Source: Eleginops maclovinus (taxonomy: Eukaryota; Chordata; Actinopteri; Perciformes; Eleginopidae). Taken from it: a stretch of DNA of 64,000 bases. The DNA is taken from NCBI RefSeq assembly GCF_036324505.1, contig NC_086368.1, forward strand, positions 16,452,378 to 16,516,377, written 5' to 3'. The number at the start of each line of letters is the position of its first letter. The first letter of the stretch is position 1. The notes below the pieces were generated by a model. That model was not told where the DNA came from, made no database searches, and saw only the letters and a list, made by a program, of their open reading frames with translations. The position numbers and the translations under genes are program-made. This document shows, in pieces, positions 1-33,330 of the stretch.

Positions 1-111
1 AGGGTTACGCTTGTCTCTTTGGTGAAATGAGAGTTTAGTAAACATGACTATTACATCACAGGGTCTGTGGTCATGAGTTTAGGTATGTGCTCAGGGTTTC
101 AACTCTTGTGT
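1..111 (+). repeat. Direct repeat, copy 1 (cut by window edge)
   Basis: About 110 bases beginning GGGTTACGC and running through CTCAGGGTTTCA recur at 1851-1975 in the same orientation with small insertions and substitutions. The window edge truncates this copy, so its left limit is unknown. It may be a dispersed repeat or an old local duplication; the family is not recognised. Confidence 0.7.
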
Positions 112-523
112 TCCCATGTGAAAGTGTAGTTACACATTGTAACAAGTACACTTTTTTTTACCCTGCCTGTGTCTGTAACAGCAGGCCCAAAAAGTCACAT
201 TTGAAACTTAAATGTGTTTGCATGTTTAACTTCAGTGTCATAAAAGCATGGGAGATCTGAGTATTCAGTTACACACACGGTGGTCTGGCTTGGATCTTTA
301 AACAGATTTTCACAAAACATTTGCTTTTGTTACATAACTGTTGTTTTTATCAAGTTGAAACATCCAGCTAATCTCGACAAAGTAAACATGATCTCACATT
401 TACTTTACATAGGGTTGCAGTAAATGACCAAAACAATATAGTTTATATATTTCAATGATCTCTAAATCTTCAAATTTGTGAATAAAAAGCTTGTCAAATA
501 AAACTTGGAGACTCTCAAATTAC
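1..523 (-). other. ninj1: ninj1 intron 2 (partial), no coding exon seen
   Basis: This stretch lies downstream of the ninj1 exon 2 splice donor on the minus strand, so it is the start of the intron leading to the last ninj1 exon, which is off the left edge. I searched both strands for the family's second membrane segment and found nothing. Positions 1-111 match a second copy at 1851-1975. Confidence 0.7.
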
Positions 524-3500
524 CTATGAAGAGGAGCAAAACACCCACTATTATTTGTAGGATGAGGGAGATGCTAATGAGAGTAATAAGGGGGGCATAG
601 AAGGTGAAGACGGGTCCTTGCTCCAGCACAGCCTTCAGCTGTGAGGCGTTAGCCATCAGTAGAGCTACATCCAGCATGCTCTCTGCCGCGCTCTTCTTAT
701 TGGCATAATGGTTCATGTTCAGAGGCCCCTGTAGCCTCCTCCCTTGGTCTCGCAGCGGGACCTAAAGGCAAACATAAACCATGACATCAGTATCACACCA
801 TAATGACGGTTAGAAAAGTGGTAGTAATATTCTTCAATGAATGACTCAATTATGGTAGATTTCATGAACATAAAATATATTGTCATCAGGTGACAGTTAG
901 TTACTTACTTACCCCCCCCGGTCTAAGTTCATTTCCCCCCTCTGCATAATTACAAAATATTCTAATAAGTGGGAAAGAGGCCGAAAAAGCGGGAAATAGA
1001 TTGGAAACATACGTAGATAAGTTCTAACAGGTGCACTCTGTCAGCCTATTAAGGTTAAGGGCTGATTAAAAACACGTTAGATGACATTTATCGAGCTATT
1101 TTCAACTCGAGATAATGCATATTTTATACAATTGGTAAGAAATGTCAATAATAACACCAGCATTGATGAGTTTATATCATTAGTCTTACAGCTTGAAAAT
1201 GTGTGCGTGCACAAACTCTTTAAACTAAATGATCTAACTCACTACATCTGTAAATGAACCCACTGTTAGTGTACTGATGTAATGGAAATTAACTTTGAGT
1301 ATTTTCACTTTCACCACAGTAACACTAATGCTGGAAAGCACCTGCTTTCTTTTCCTAAATTGCATAAAGAAGGTTTTTAAATGAACAGTACAAAATAACA
1401 ACACACTGCTGCAGTGTTGAATTTGATTTAAACATGTGAGGGCTGACAGGAAAAAATGATGTCATCTGCACAGGAAATTCAGAGCTGGATAGGTGGGAGT
1501 GGTTTTTCAGCCTAAATCTTCCACTTACAAATATTTGTGTTAACTCAAACAGGGAACTATTTACCAAAGCTAGTCCAGCATATGTTTGACAATTAAAATG
1601 ACATTTCTTTAGTTTTCTATGAAAAAAAAATGAGTGAAAGTGTTTCAGTGGCTAAAATGAAACAGGAACAATGACTTAGTTTTAGTGTTACCAGGTCACC
1701 AAAGTGACACACAAAAATGACCTCGATCTGGTTGTAGTGGAAAAAAATAGATAATAAATACACCATACATAAAACAACATATCCAGTGTGGAAGACCAAC
1801 AATTAACCATGATTAATTTTCCATCCTTTTTTGTTGAACAGTAAATAAATGGGTTACGCTAGTCTCTTTGATGAAATGTGAAATGAGAGTGTAGTAAACT
1901 AAAAACAAAACTATTACATCACAGCAAACCAGGGTCTGTGGTCATGAGGTTAGGTCTGTGCTCAGGGTTTCATCTCGGTGGAGAGTTGTTCAGAGAGTGC
2001 AACCCCCTTGTCCAAAGGTTGACAACGTCGCACACTGAGGCTCAATTAAGCGTTTCTGTTTCTTAACCTCTAAGAAATGACCAAGCCAAAGAGGAAAACG
2101 GATGAGGATTGAGATGAGTGTCAGAGTCAATAGCTGTTCCCCACTAAATGTCTTCATACTGTTACAGCTTGATTTTCAGTTTCTGTCCTCTGACAAGGTA
2201 TGGTTTCCTATGAATATGGTGCTTTCTAGGGATGGGAGAGCTTTCTTTAAAAGTTGGTTATAATGTTTTCCTTATGTGCTGTGGTTTTTTGGGAGAGGTT
2301 TTTATGTTGTCTTCTCAGAGCATCTGGATTCTTGCTAGTTGTGGGCTTGTGAAGCTATAGGCATTATTTACAATATTGGGTTCTAAAAGTGAAATTGATT
2401 TGATGACTTGATACGGCTTGCTGCCCAAAACAAACACTTTAAATTGTAGAACTTAAGTTATGTGAGCGCAGAACAAGAAGACATTTCATATTGTGTTTCT
2501 AAAATCAATATACCTGTCTCAATTATATTTTATTTTCAGAATCAATAGGTTATATTATAACACAGTCATAGATGAGATAGTATGCATTGAGGTTATTATT
2601 AGTTATACACGGTACCAGTGGTGAAAAAGGTATTCATATTCTTTAATTAAGAAAAGGTTACAATACCAAACTGTAGAAATATTAAATGTACTGCATTGAG
2701 AATGGCACTCGTAAAAGTAAAAGTATCATTAGGAAACTATACTCAAATTATTAGGACTATGAGTACTCATGGCAGAAAAAATTCAAAAGAATATTTAACT
2801 ATTTAAAAAATATTTCAAGTATAAGCAGCAAATCCTTATATTTAAGAAGCTGGAGCTGTGCAATTATTCCGGACAAAAAAAGTATGGGCAAAATTACTGC
2901 CAATTAATTTCCTGTCAACCCACTTTTGGTTTTGGCTACATAAATATAATGTTGGATTGCTCAATCTATACCAATAATCATATTTTAAAGGTTTTTCCGA
3001 AGTATTGTGTGTCAGAATCTGAAAACTCTTTAACATAAATGTAGTGGAGTAAAAAGTACAACATGTGCTTCCAAATTTAGTAGAGTAGTAGAAAGTAGTA
3101 GAGTACAAAATACTCAATGATGATAAAAATGAGAATTGCTCAAATACAGTTCTTGAGTAAATGAACTTTCCACCACTGCACAGTACCATATATATGAAGG
3201 GGGAACAGTTTAGCCTTCGGACCGGCTTATACCAAACAGCTATGTTGCCTATTGCTTTTACATGACTGAATGTAACCACTTTTTAACAAGCACAGTTTAA
3301 AGCTTAGCGTCAGTTCAGATGATCATATTCCTGGTTCAAACCTCAACAGGATTCCATTACAGAGCAATCTAACCTGCACCCACACGGTCTGCTGTATCAT
3401 CATTAAGTGCAAACTGAGCCCCTGTAGATGAGAGCAGGGAGACAAAGGCAAACTCTGCACACAATACAAACACACGTTACTCTGTTGGATAGTGATGCTA

Positions 3501-3832
3501 ATCTGCTAACCGGTCACATTGGGTTAATGACCTCAAACCCAGACACTGAATGACCCTTTACCAATGGTCAATACATACAAATTATAATAATAACAAAACA
3601 CCGTTAGGATGTGTGGAAAACAACAGCAGTTTCAACATTAGATATCCGCTGTACCCGAAAAATATCTCTGAATTGTTTGCTTTTGAGGAGATTTTGCCGC
3701 GCCTGAGTTGCCCTGTATGTCAGTGGACGCTTTACATTACGCTATCTTTTGTCGCGGACACCAGTGTTAACTTACCTCCGCCTCTCCGTTTCGATCGGCA
3801 TCACCGTTCATTTCATAGTTATCCGTAGCCAT
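524..3832 (-). CDS. ninj1: Ninjurin-1, first two coding exons (3' end outside window)
   Basis: Ninjurin-1 is a small two-pass plasma membrane protein that oligomerises to rupture the membrane in lytic cell death and was first described as a nerve-injury adhesion molecule. Exon 1 is 3776-3832 (19 codons, starting MATDNYEMNG, donor GGAG|gtaagt). Exon 2 is 524-761 (phase 0 in, phase 1 out, donor ATAG|gtaatt). Exon 2 carries the family signature NHYANKKSAAESMLD, then the amphipathic helix and first membrane segment (ALLMANASQLKAVLEQGP, then the LISISLILQ region). MANASQLKAV and the neighbourhood of a WNK2 gene favour NINJ1 over NINJ2. The remaining exon, with the second membrane segment, is beyond position 1. 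The gene is head-to-head with wnk2, with 2.9 kb between start codons. The tiny first exon is inferred from position, phase and its weak likeness to the acidic NINJ1 N terminus. Confidence 0.88.
1851..1975 (+). repeat. Direct repeat, copy 2
   Basis: Second copy of the repeat at 1-111, same orientation, about 1.85 kb away, inside ninj1 intron 1. It differs by a 7-base duplication of TGAAATG, an extra block after AGTAAACT and a GCAAACCA insertion. Confidence 0.7.
2616..3178. mobile_element. Non-autonomous hAT element (MITE)
   Basis: The left end is CAGTGGTGAAAAAGGTA and the right end TTTCCACCACTG, inverted copies of the CAGTGGTGGAAA terminus common in fish hAT elements. It is flanked by 8-bp duplications CACGGTAC (2608-2615) and CACAGTAC (3179-3186), which match at 7 of 8 positions. 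The body is AT-rich with many AGTA/TACT runs and no coding capacity. It lies in ninj1 intron 1. Confidence 0.85.
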
Positions 3833-6727
3833 TTTCTTAATAACCCACTTATATCCACAAAAGCTTGGTTTATATTTAGTGTAGGCTTCAAGGGAGTCGG
3901 TGCTCCAGTCGGCTGGTACGGAGTGTATAAAGGATAGCGTGACGACAAGAGGGCAGAAAAACTCCAGACTACCGCCCCTCCTACACGGGGGAGACCGTCC
4001 TGAGAAAGGGGGCTGTTAGTGGAAGTATAAACACGGCAGGCTGCTCACTGGAAATTATGGGGTTATTTCCCACAGTTGAAGTGAAACCATAATTTCATTA
4101 GAAATAGCAGTGTTAACGACTGTTACGTTATTTAGCCTTGGCTCACGGAGAGACAGTGAAGGCACCATGAGGTTTCATTGCCATCTCGTGTAATAATGTG
4201 GTATTGCATGCTCAACTCTGGGAGGAGATGCAATGAACGGGTGCTGTATTTTTATCATAATGTTCAAGGAAAACATGAATATGAAAAACTAGATGTTGTT
4301 TCAGAGCCTTTTACAACAACTTCTACACAAGTGACACCATAAGCAAATTACATTTTTTTATTTTCTTTGGTGCTGGATTTGACAAATTAAGTAAACAAAC
4401 AAATTATTAACAAGAATGAATTGGTTAATTAACCGAGACCACTAATGGGCCCCTGTGGTTTCTTTTTTATTCCGGCTCATCCTCTTTGTTCTGTGCTAGA
4501 TACTTACAATAAAACATTTGCATTTTTGTTGAAGTTGAACACAGCAAAAGAAAGATAACAAAAAAGAATAGAAGTTGCCCACTCGCCGAACCTCTCAATC
4601 TAAACTTGAGTGCCACCTACATCCAGTGATTTTAGTGTAAGAAGTTAATAAATAATTTACAATTGGGGAAAAGTGTAAAATCATTATTAGTGAAAACTGG
4701 CATGATTATTATTTTACACCAATGGCAATTCAGTACTTCTTAAACTAGGTATTATTACAGATTAAGCATAATACCATATAAATGAATACTGTTTGAACCT
4801 CGCAGGAGTACATTGTAATGGGATTATAACCATTAACATTTTTGCATCGCTACCCCACGAGTCAGATCATGTAAGTGTATATCTATTTTAAGAAGATTTG
4901 GCAAAGTAAGATAAAAGCAACAAGTGAAAGTGTAAATGAAAGTCTTATCCAATGAAACACATGCAGTCATGTGTCTTCCGGAAACAAGACAATGAACGGG
5001 ATGGCCATATACTTTTGTTTGTCACATTCAAGGCTTCACATTGTAAACCGGCCCCCACACATTGACCGCACCCACCAACACGGTTCCTATTATTTCCTCT
5101 GTTACCCTGGTGATCCAGGCGGGTTTGACCACAAGACTGACCTATAACATTTTAGAAAGATCCTTTAAGTTGATTGTTGATTAAAAAAAAATTAATATAA
5201 TGTAAACCTTAAGTGAGCATTTTGACCTATACATTCATGTCCTAAGTACAATGTTTTCCCCTTTTCATGACTTTTTGGTATAAAAAAAAACTTTAGGCTA
5301 TGTCAAGCATACTAGCATGACAATGTGCATCTCAGCATATGGATGCAAAATATGACTTAAAGCACAAATCAACACATTTTTGTTGACAGTAAAACATAAT
5401 TTAGTTGAGACCCTAGCCATTAGCTGCTGGTAATAATATTCTAACATACATTTTGCCAGAGAAATACAGCAGAGCGTGAAAAGTGTGCCAACAAACCCTG
5501 GTCAGGGTTTTATAACATATAAGACTCACATAATATACTATAATAGTACACAAAAGTATTTGAAAAGCCATTTTAAAACAATAATACAATTATAAAATCA
5601 TTCAGATTCAAAAGGTAAAATTACTGTTTGTTTAATAGAAACCTACAGAAAGCACTTTATTTATTACTACCGTATGTAGCCTAATGTGTCGTATTCATCG
5701 GCCCCTCTGCACAGGCTCAGTACTGCATTAAAATGAGCTCCGGTGCGTTTTACAAGGCAGCCCATAATCCCTTGCAGCGTCCCTTTCGGTTGTTACGTTT
5801 AGAAAGACATCTCCCCACAGAAAGCTTACCGCGTCACGCCAGGGCGGACATGTGGTCCATGCAGCCTCTGTCACGGGAGGCTGAGGGTGCCGCCTAAAAG
5901 CGTGCGGAGTTATTGGATACGTGTTGTTGCTAGGGGCGTGGGCTGTGCCGTGAAATATTTTAGTTTTCCTAAACCTGGATGAGATTAAATACAGGAAGAC
6001 AGCAGTCATATAAACTGGACGACAGATGAGCAGATTTATTTGACCTGAGAGAAACTGTGCCGCAGTGAGACATATCTAAGCGCTTCTGTCCATCCTGCAC
6101 TCTCCGGTACTGTAAGGAGAGGGGGAGAGTACGGAGGACAGCTGAAGGAGCGACGCAAAGAAGCTGAGGTCACACTTCTCGGAACTCATTTTCACCCGGA
6201 ACACCTGCTATTTATTTGCATCAAAAGATGGATGAGTGTTTACAGGGGATGACAGCTGCGCTCTTGGTCTTCCCGTGATGTGACTTTGCAGGGATTACTG
6301 AGCGAATAAGACATCCTGGTCTGTTAACACAGGCCAGCGGTTTGTCTGCGGGAAAATAAATCAGATTTTATAGTTTGCGCTGGAGCCGGGACCTTATGCA
6401 ATGTGGAGGGAAGTGTGTTCGTGAGCTCATATAGCTTTACCTGGCAATGACATCAGGCTTAACTTGAATGGCTCCGTGCTGTATTGCAGCAAGGTGGACC
6501 GGGGCGTGAGGTGGCAATGCGCGCATCCTCCGAGTTGGACGTTTTGTGGGGGTGTTATGTTTCCTAAACGAAATTCAAAGCATAAGGCCATACATCCATC
6601 CTGAGCTGGCGAACTGCGTCACTGCATGCGAGTCTTGCAGGTAGGCAGTATACTCTCCAACCGCCGGGAGAGGAGCATCATCCTCTCTGCACTATGTCTC
6701 CGATAAACGCTTAACAGTTCAGCAGGG
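3833..6727. promoter_or_regulatory. Divergent intergenic region between ninj1 and wnk2
   Basis: The region holds both 5' flanks: ninj1 starts leftwards at 3832 and wnk2 rightwards at 6728. Roughly 5700-6727 is richer in G+C than the rest and probably contains the wnk2 promoter and 5' UTR. No clear TATA box, coding exon or RNA gene was seen. Open frames here have no family resemblance. The true start sites cannot be placed from sequence alone. Confidence 0.5.
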
Positions 6728-26290
<19,563 letters not shown>

Positions 26291-28554
26291 CTTAAGTAGC
26301 ATTGTGTCTTCCAACTCCGTTACCAAAAATAAATCCCACTATAGTTCTAGTCAATCTTCTTCTTCTTATTATTATTATTATTATTATACTGTATATATAT
26401 GTATATATATATTTAACCAGCATGTATCTAATCACATGTACATATTTAAATCCATTCTTGAGTTTAATGTTACTTTGTTATCTTGCATCAACATACCTCA
26501 TGTCCATATTAGAGTACATAATCCTTCAGTGCAGTGTGATGGTAGTAGTACATGTAAAGAAGTATAATAAACCCAATCAGGCTAAAAGAATACATTTTTG
26601 TCATAGCTTGTAAATGTATCTTACCACTCATTAAAAGTGAACTGTTCATTAATAGTAGGTTTATATAAATAGTTCATGTTTGTTTGCTCATACCACTTCT
26701 ATGGTTGTGTGTATATATGAATTATTGTGAGTCTGTACATAGCCTCTGTGTTTGTACAGATAACATGAGATAATCCATTGCTCGGTGCTGCAGATATGCG
26801 TCTTAATGCAACACCTCATTAGCCACCATCATGCCGTCACTGTGAAGACTTGACATCCTGGTCAGTAGGACCGGTTGCTTAACTTTGCTCTCAGTCCAAG
26901 GATAGGTTTCATTCTTCATCGATGAAATGCTTCCAGCACAAGCGCTAGAAATATCTTTAAGAGATTTGAATGAACTTGAATTTTATCTTCAGGTGTTAAA
27001 AACACCTGTGAGAGTGCCTTGAAATGAAGTTTCAGTTTTATGAAGAGAAACATTACAGATACCAGATATTCTGCATTCAACTCACACGGTAAATGATGTG
27101 ATTTGAATAATGAATGTGGAATTACACATTTAACTTAGCAACACAACATAATTAAACACTTGAATCTGGTCATGTTGATAGACATGAAATATCAGAGATT
27201 GTAAAACAAAACCTTGTTCACTGAATTCATTTTCTTGTGGGATTTGTTCTAAAACCTGCATCATCTCCTGCATGAATACACTGATATTCTGAATGTGCAC
27301 AGGTTGATGTGATTTGCTTCTAGGGGATATTATTAAGAGAAAATAGCATTGAAACACAACAACATGGAAGGCTGAAGGACTCAACCTCGAGCCAAAACCA
27401 TTGTCATGCCATACCTCTAATGCCGTCTGTAGCTTTACATATGGTTGCCTTTGTGGTTTTTAAGAGATTACTGTGTGGGTGGTTGTTGTTTGAGACATAT
27501 TGATGATATGATTATGTGAGAGGTCCATGAAGAATGTGAATAGATGAGAAGCCACAACTGTTTGACATGTTATTACTACAATGCATTTCTAGATTATGTT
27601 TATTCAACGCTGGCCTCACATGATCATCCGGCTTATGAAGCTAATTACACGTATTATGGCAGACTCAATTCAAAGATCTCCAACAAACATTACACTGTAA
27701 TGCTATAGGTTATTTCAATAGTGCAGCCTCTAAACCACCATTTTCACTTCCAATACTTATAGCTCTTGTAAAACTTTAAAATATAGTTCATTAATGTTTT
27801 GATGTGTTATGGTAAAACAAAGCAGAGACAAAAATCGATATAGTCAAGAAGTAGGCTGGACTTAATAATTTTAGACAGTGTATGGATCAAGCTTGAGAAA
27901 TACTGAAAGCTCAATTTCCCAGAATGCTATTTAGTAGGACATTTGACATCATAATGGTTATTTTGTAACTTTTGGACCTTTCCAGAGCCACAGAATACAA
28001 GAGTACAAGCAGTTCTCTTTATGATGAAAAAACTGCGCGACTGCAGTGCCGCTTTAAAAAACCTTTCATGTTAGCACAGTGTGACGATATTTTGTTTGAA
28101 AATCAATACATTTTCTTAAAGGTAGAATTTCTTCCATAATGGTTTATGGATTATTATGTTTTTCATGAAAACTTCTCCTATGCAGATTTTTCTTTGTGCT
28201 TTTCACAGTTACTTCTGTATTTGATTTTCTTTAATGCTTTCAAAGCAAGCTAGATGTATGGTTCCTTTCGTCCACTGTATCACCTGTTTTCAAACATGGA
28301 TACTATTCCACAAAAGCTGTATATACTTGAAGACAGAAATAATAAATTCATATTTGCTTGACATCATACAATATTACTCTTGTACTTGTTTCATTATCAG
28401 TGCATTGTGAACATATTATCCTACATTGTCTTTCTGTATTTCATTTTGAGTTTTTAAAAACTGCTTAGATAAGTAGTCGAAATTCCAATTGATTTCTGCA
28501 ATGTTATCAGATTTTTGTCTCCCATTCCCAGCAGTATGCAAATGTGGGAGGTGA

Positions 28555-28644
<90 letters not shown>

Positions 28645-28775
28645 ATGTTGATACAAGAGAGAGAAAGAGGAGTTTGACCTTTTAAACAAATGAGTATACA
28701 CATCATGTTGTCCTTGTCTGTTTAAGTTTATAACACAGTTTGAACTGCAAGCATTGCATTCTGGAGGGAGCCATC
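26291..28775 (+). other. wnk2 3' UTR and intergenic sequence
   Basis: No coding exon is visible here. AATAAA hexamers occur at 26566-26571 and 28341-28346; the second would give a long 3' UTR typical of WNK genes. A short (TTA)n run lies near 26366-26388. The ITIH promoter must lie in the last few hundred bases, next to a long (GT)n tract. Confidence 0.6.
28557..28642. repeat. (TG)n microsatellite upstream of the ITIH gene
   Basis: About 86 bases of uninterrupted TG repeat ending roughly 130 bases before the ITIH start codon. Reverse-strand open frames of poly-Thr/His here are artefacts of the repeat. Confidence 0.97.
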
Positions 28776-31700
28776 ATGGAGAGAGCTGTGCTGCAAATCA
28801 CCCTCTTTGGGCTGCTGCTGGCTTTGGCTGCGACACAACCGAAAAACGTGAGGACACTTAACTTAATATAACTGAGCATGCTGCTGCAATGAAACTGAAT
28901 CTATTGAATACATCAGTTTAGTAGGACCATCTAGGGATTTTTTGTAATTTAACAATGCAATGCACAGTCAAAATCATGTTATTCTATGTGTGTGAATCAG
29001 TGGCAGCAGGGGCATCTTTCTCCAGGGGGGAGGGCAATACCGAAATTTAAGCAAATATATGCACAAAGTAACAACATATGTCATATTACAACGCAGGGCT
29101 AGCTCAAATGCACTGCAGAACTTGATACAGTCTAGTATTTTAGAAAGGATGTGCCTGTTTTTGTCAACCTCATTATTATGCTTACTGATCCCTATCCTGT
29201 AGCTTTCAATGAGTTGGACAGCTATTTTTTATTTCCCAAACATGGCTAGTCCCATAGCATTTTCCATGTGGACTCTAGTTTGTTCCTGCTTTTAGTTTTT
29301 TCTGATATGCGCTTAAACCCTTATGTTGTGTTCGGGTCTGCCAAAACCCGTTTCAAGTTAAAATGATATAATACAACAAGTTTGAATCAACAACAAATTT
29401 GACGTAATCGCTCTCAACACCTCCCCCTGTTCGCTGATTGGACCGATAGAATTCTGAGTTTCAGTAATCGTACGTAATGAGTTCTTGCTATAGTAATATA
29501 ACGCATTACTTCTGAAATTTGTCGTACGATCGCTTGCCAGTTCACACTTCACAACTCGCTCGGGAGTCTTGAAGTCGTTGTGGTGTGCACGCTACGCGAT
29601 TGAACGGCGACAGAGGGTCACACACTACACGATTTGTCACCAGTTGAAATCCCCGAGGAGTCTGTCTGGTCTCCAAACTACATTTTGTCACGAATACACG
29701 CGAGATGTTTTACCTAGAAACTGTCAATAAGTTACTTTGCTTAAGCTTGTTAGCACATCAGCTAACGTTAACTTCAGTGAATTGTTTAGCCTAGCTACAA
29801 CTTTACAGTTCAAAATCAGGTTTCAAACAGCTGTGTCGACTTGTTGTGTTGGACAACGCTTCTTTTTCTTTTTAGAAAGTTGTGCAGCTCCTCCCGGGCT
29901 TTTCCTCACCCCGTGTCTTGCGCTCTCATTGGCTGTAGCTCGTGGGCGCACCCATTACCAGGCACAACCCTTTTCACACTACAGGATTTGGACTCTCCGA
30001 CAGGTCCAGATATTTAGCTTGCTAGAGATCTGTCGGGCGTCGAGGACGAATCGGGGAGGCGTCGGGGAGTCTCTTGAGCAGTTCACACGACGATCCGACG
30101 CCGACTGCCGAGCGGCGATTTAACGCCGATTTAGTGCCGACTCGTCCCGGAGCTCCAAAATCCGTCTGGGAGCGGCCGATTGGGCTAAAAATCGTGTAGT
30201 GTGAACTTGACATAACTGGCCCTAGTTGAATTTTAGTTGAATACCCCTGCCATAGAGACTCGTTCATATACAGAAGGTTACAGGGCCGTGCAGAGGCCCC
30301 ACTAACATATTATTAATAACAAACAGCGATGTCATGTTACCGGTATCAAATATTATTTACCCCACTTAAACGGAGCATGAGTTTAATTTCTAGCTCTTTT
30401 CCTAATTTTCAGCATACTGTCAGATAAATAGATAGCTTTAATTACTGAGCTGCAATAAACTACATTTTTGCATTTAAAGCCATACTTTTTCGGTTATGTT
30501 GGTGAAAGTAACAAAAGTAACGCAACAGTAGTGTAATGCATTACAGTTCAGAGACAGTATTAATGTAATGTAACTTATTACTTTAAAAAGACAGTAATAA
30601 GTAATATACTGTATAACATTTTGGAGATAAGTTGCCCATCACTGGTAATATAATGAGTGAATTTATGTTAAATATGGTGTGCCTAAACTATGTATTTACT
30701 CAAATGTACTTACTGGCAATGCCACACCAAAATGGAAAGATAATGTTCAGAGGAGCTGAGCTGACATGTGACCTTCACCTTGAACAACTGAAAAATGACC
30801 ATTCCCAGAACAGGAAGTGACATCATACCCCAATCTGAGAAATTACTCTGTCAAAATAAAAGTCACTATCAAAAATATATTCCCCGTGACATCACAATAG
30901 TCATTACTTTTGAGTGTTTAGGTTAAATCATGGGTCAAAATTGACCCGCGAACACCATGAACGGAAACGACTTTCGAACACAACACAAGGGTTTAGTCAC
31001 TCAAACCTGTCTGGGTCCCTGCTGGGTTTGATCCTGACATTTGAAAACGGAGGCAGGGGAAGCAAAATTCAGCACTGGCGTGGCTACAGGTAGTTAGCCA
31101 AGCCTTCTTTCTAAACCAGCTCCTTGAAAAAGAGCACGTATACAGCCTTCCTCTGTCTGTCTTCCCTTTTCTCCGACAGAAACAGGAATCCCATAATTTT
31201 TATTTTATAACAACACTCTCAAATCAGCATTTCTTGGACAAATGATAAATAAAATAAAACTTTCAAAAATATTTTTTGTAAACTTTTTTTTGAAAATTCA
31301 CATTGGGGGGGGTCACATTTTGAGCATAAAAGAATAGGACCCCATGATATTGTTTATCAAACTTTAGGCTTAAGACTTGGTGATGTTGCGGTCATGGAGT
31401 AATGGGAGTCATTGTGACATCAAAACTAAATAACAAGAGGGGTGTTTCTGCAGTTCGCCATCCACTATTAGTTTTTCACGTGATCTTTGGTCAGCTTATC
31501 TCCAGCCAGCGTGATTAACCAAACCATTTACTTGTGAAATGTTCCTCCTGCTGTATTTGTTTAGGAGGACTGGGACATCTACAGCTTTCACATCAACTCC
31601 ACAGTGAGCAGTCGTTATGCAACCACTGTCATCACGAGCCGCATGGCCAATCGTATGGACGAGTCAAAGGAAATAGAGTTCCACGTCCGGATTCCCAAGA

Positions 31701-33330
31701 ACGCCTTCATCAGCAAATTCAGAATGTGTGTTAAGCAAACATATTTACAGGAATTTGCACAGAAATGATTTGACATCACATAATCATAAAGAAAATATCT
31801 GGCATACGCATACACGGCAGAATACGTATATAAAAACACATTTACCTTTTTCTTCTTCAGGTTTATTGATGGCCAAGTGTACGATGGCGTTGTGAAAGGT
31901 AAAGAGAAAGCTCAGCAGCAGTACACTGAGGCTGTGTCCCGTGGACAAAGCGCCGGACTTGTCAGGTACAACAGATCCCTTTTTTGCCACGTCTTTTATT
32001 TTGTATTTGGTATAAGAGCTGTGTGTTTCCTCTGTAGAACAAAGGAAAATACATTTCTGTATTACCTAAATGTTTGCATTTATGTGGAAAAGTATGGCAA
32101 GTTAAACATAATTTCGGTAAGATCTTTCAAATGAAACAATCTGAGAAGGACATATTCCCCTTTGGTTGAACTAATGTAACACATACCCAGTGATTAGAGT
32201 TTATAAACACAGGTAATACTTTTTTTAAATGGTCACAAGACAGAGGGGGTAACCACTGTTTTAATGCAAGGTTGATCTTATAGTTCTGTAGGGAGGACCC
32301 TGGAGGAATTTAAGACCTCTGTGACTGTGGCTGGTCACAAAAAGGTCACCTTTGAACTCACATATGAGGAGCTGCTGAAACGCAGGCTTGGAAAGTACGA
32401 GCTGCAAATCCACGCTCGACCAATGCAGCCTGTGAAAAACTTTAAAGTGAGTCTTGAGTGATGTATTCAGGCAAACATTGCAGCGGGAAAACATGTTCCA
32501 TGTTCAGTACTTCTAACTATTTTAATGTATTTCATTCTGCCAGGTTGATGTGTACATTCATGAGAAATCTGGCCTCAATTTTGTTGAGGTTAAAGGAGGA
32601 CTAGCCCTGGCTGATGCCATCAACAAAACACATGCAGACCATGAGGTACATCATGCAGTGATTAGAACTTTTGTATTTAATTATGAATTATATTTAACCA
32701 TTTAGCTACATATACAGCTCCGGAAGACCACTCCAAATGTTTCTTAAATCTTAATCTCTACATATGTGGCATACCCTTCTAGTGTTTGTTGAATTTCAAC
32801 ACAGAGAAAAATTGTCAGTAGTTTATAGAATACAATAAAAAATAAAAAATCATTCAACTCAAAGACATACCTATAAATAATAAAACAAGAGAAAATGATT
32901 ATGCTGAAGTGGTCTCTTAATTTTTTCCGGGCTGTATAATGGCATTGTAAATGATACATTCTGTCATTGGCTCATGCTTTTACATTTTTATATATCTATT
33001 GTTAACGCACTTTTTCAACAGTTTTCGCTTTCTGGTGTGATGTTAAACTGCATGTTGTTGTTCCAGTATTGTGAAGCAGAGAATCATTTTCAATCATATC
33101 AAATTTGACAAAAGGCAGAGGACTTTTGAAGAATAAAACATGTTCAATCAACTTCTGTGTCAATAAAAAGTCTGTAAAAATCTTCTTCATCCTGTTTCCA
33201 GGCATGGGTGAACTTTTACCCAACAGAGGACCAACAGAAAACGTGTGACAGCTGTGGAAAGCAGGGTATGAATGGAGATCTGGTTATTGTTTACGATGTC
33301 AATAGGGACAGCGGACTGGGAGACATTAAG
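28776..33330 (+). CDS. ITIH exons 1-6: signal peptide and VIT domain
   Basis: Exon 1 encodes a signal peptide ([19 protein letters not shown]) with context CCATCATGG. Exons 2-5 make the VIT domain: [20 protein letters not shown], the [15 protein letters not shown] block, [16 protein letters not shown] and [18 protein letters not shown]. All these match ITIH heavy chains. Exon 6 ([11 protein letters not shown] to [11 protein letters not shown]) leads into the vWA domain; CDSCGKQG within it is a local cysteine pair. Confidence 0.9.

Noticed and set aside
3550..3937. Forward-strand proteins at 3550-3937
   Set aside because: They are shadows opposite ninj1 exon 1 with no family likeness.
28416..28706. 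Reverse-strand poly-Thr/His protein
   Set aside because: Translation of a TG microsatellite; the same applies to frames at 40191-40416 and 62589-62873.
29737..30267. Open frames of about 80-130 residues in the composite element
   Set aside because: They lie in repetitive non-coding MITE sequence and match no transposase.
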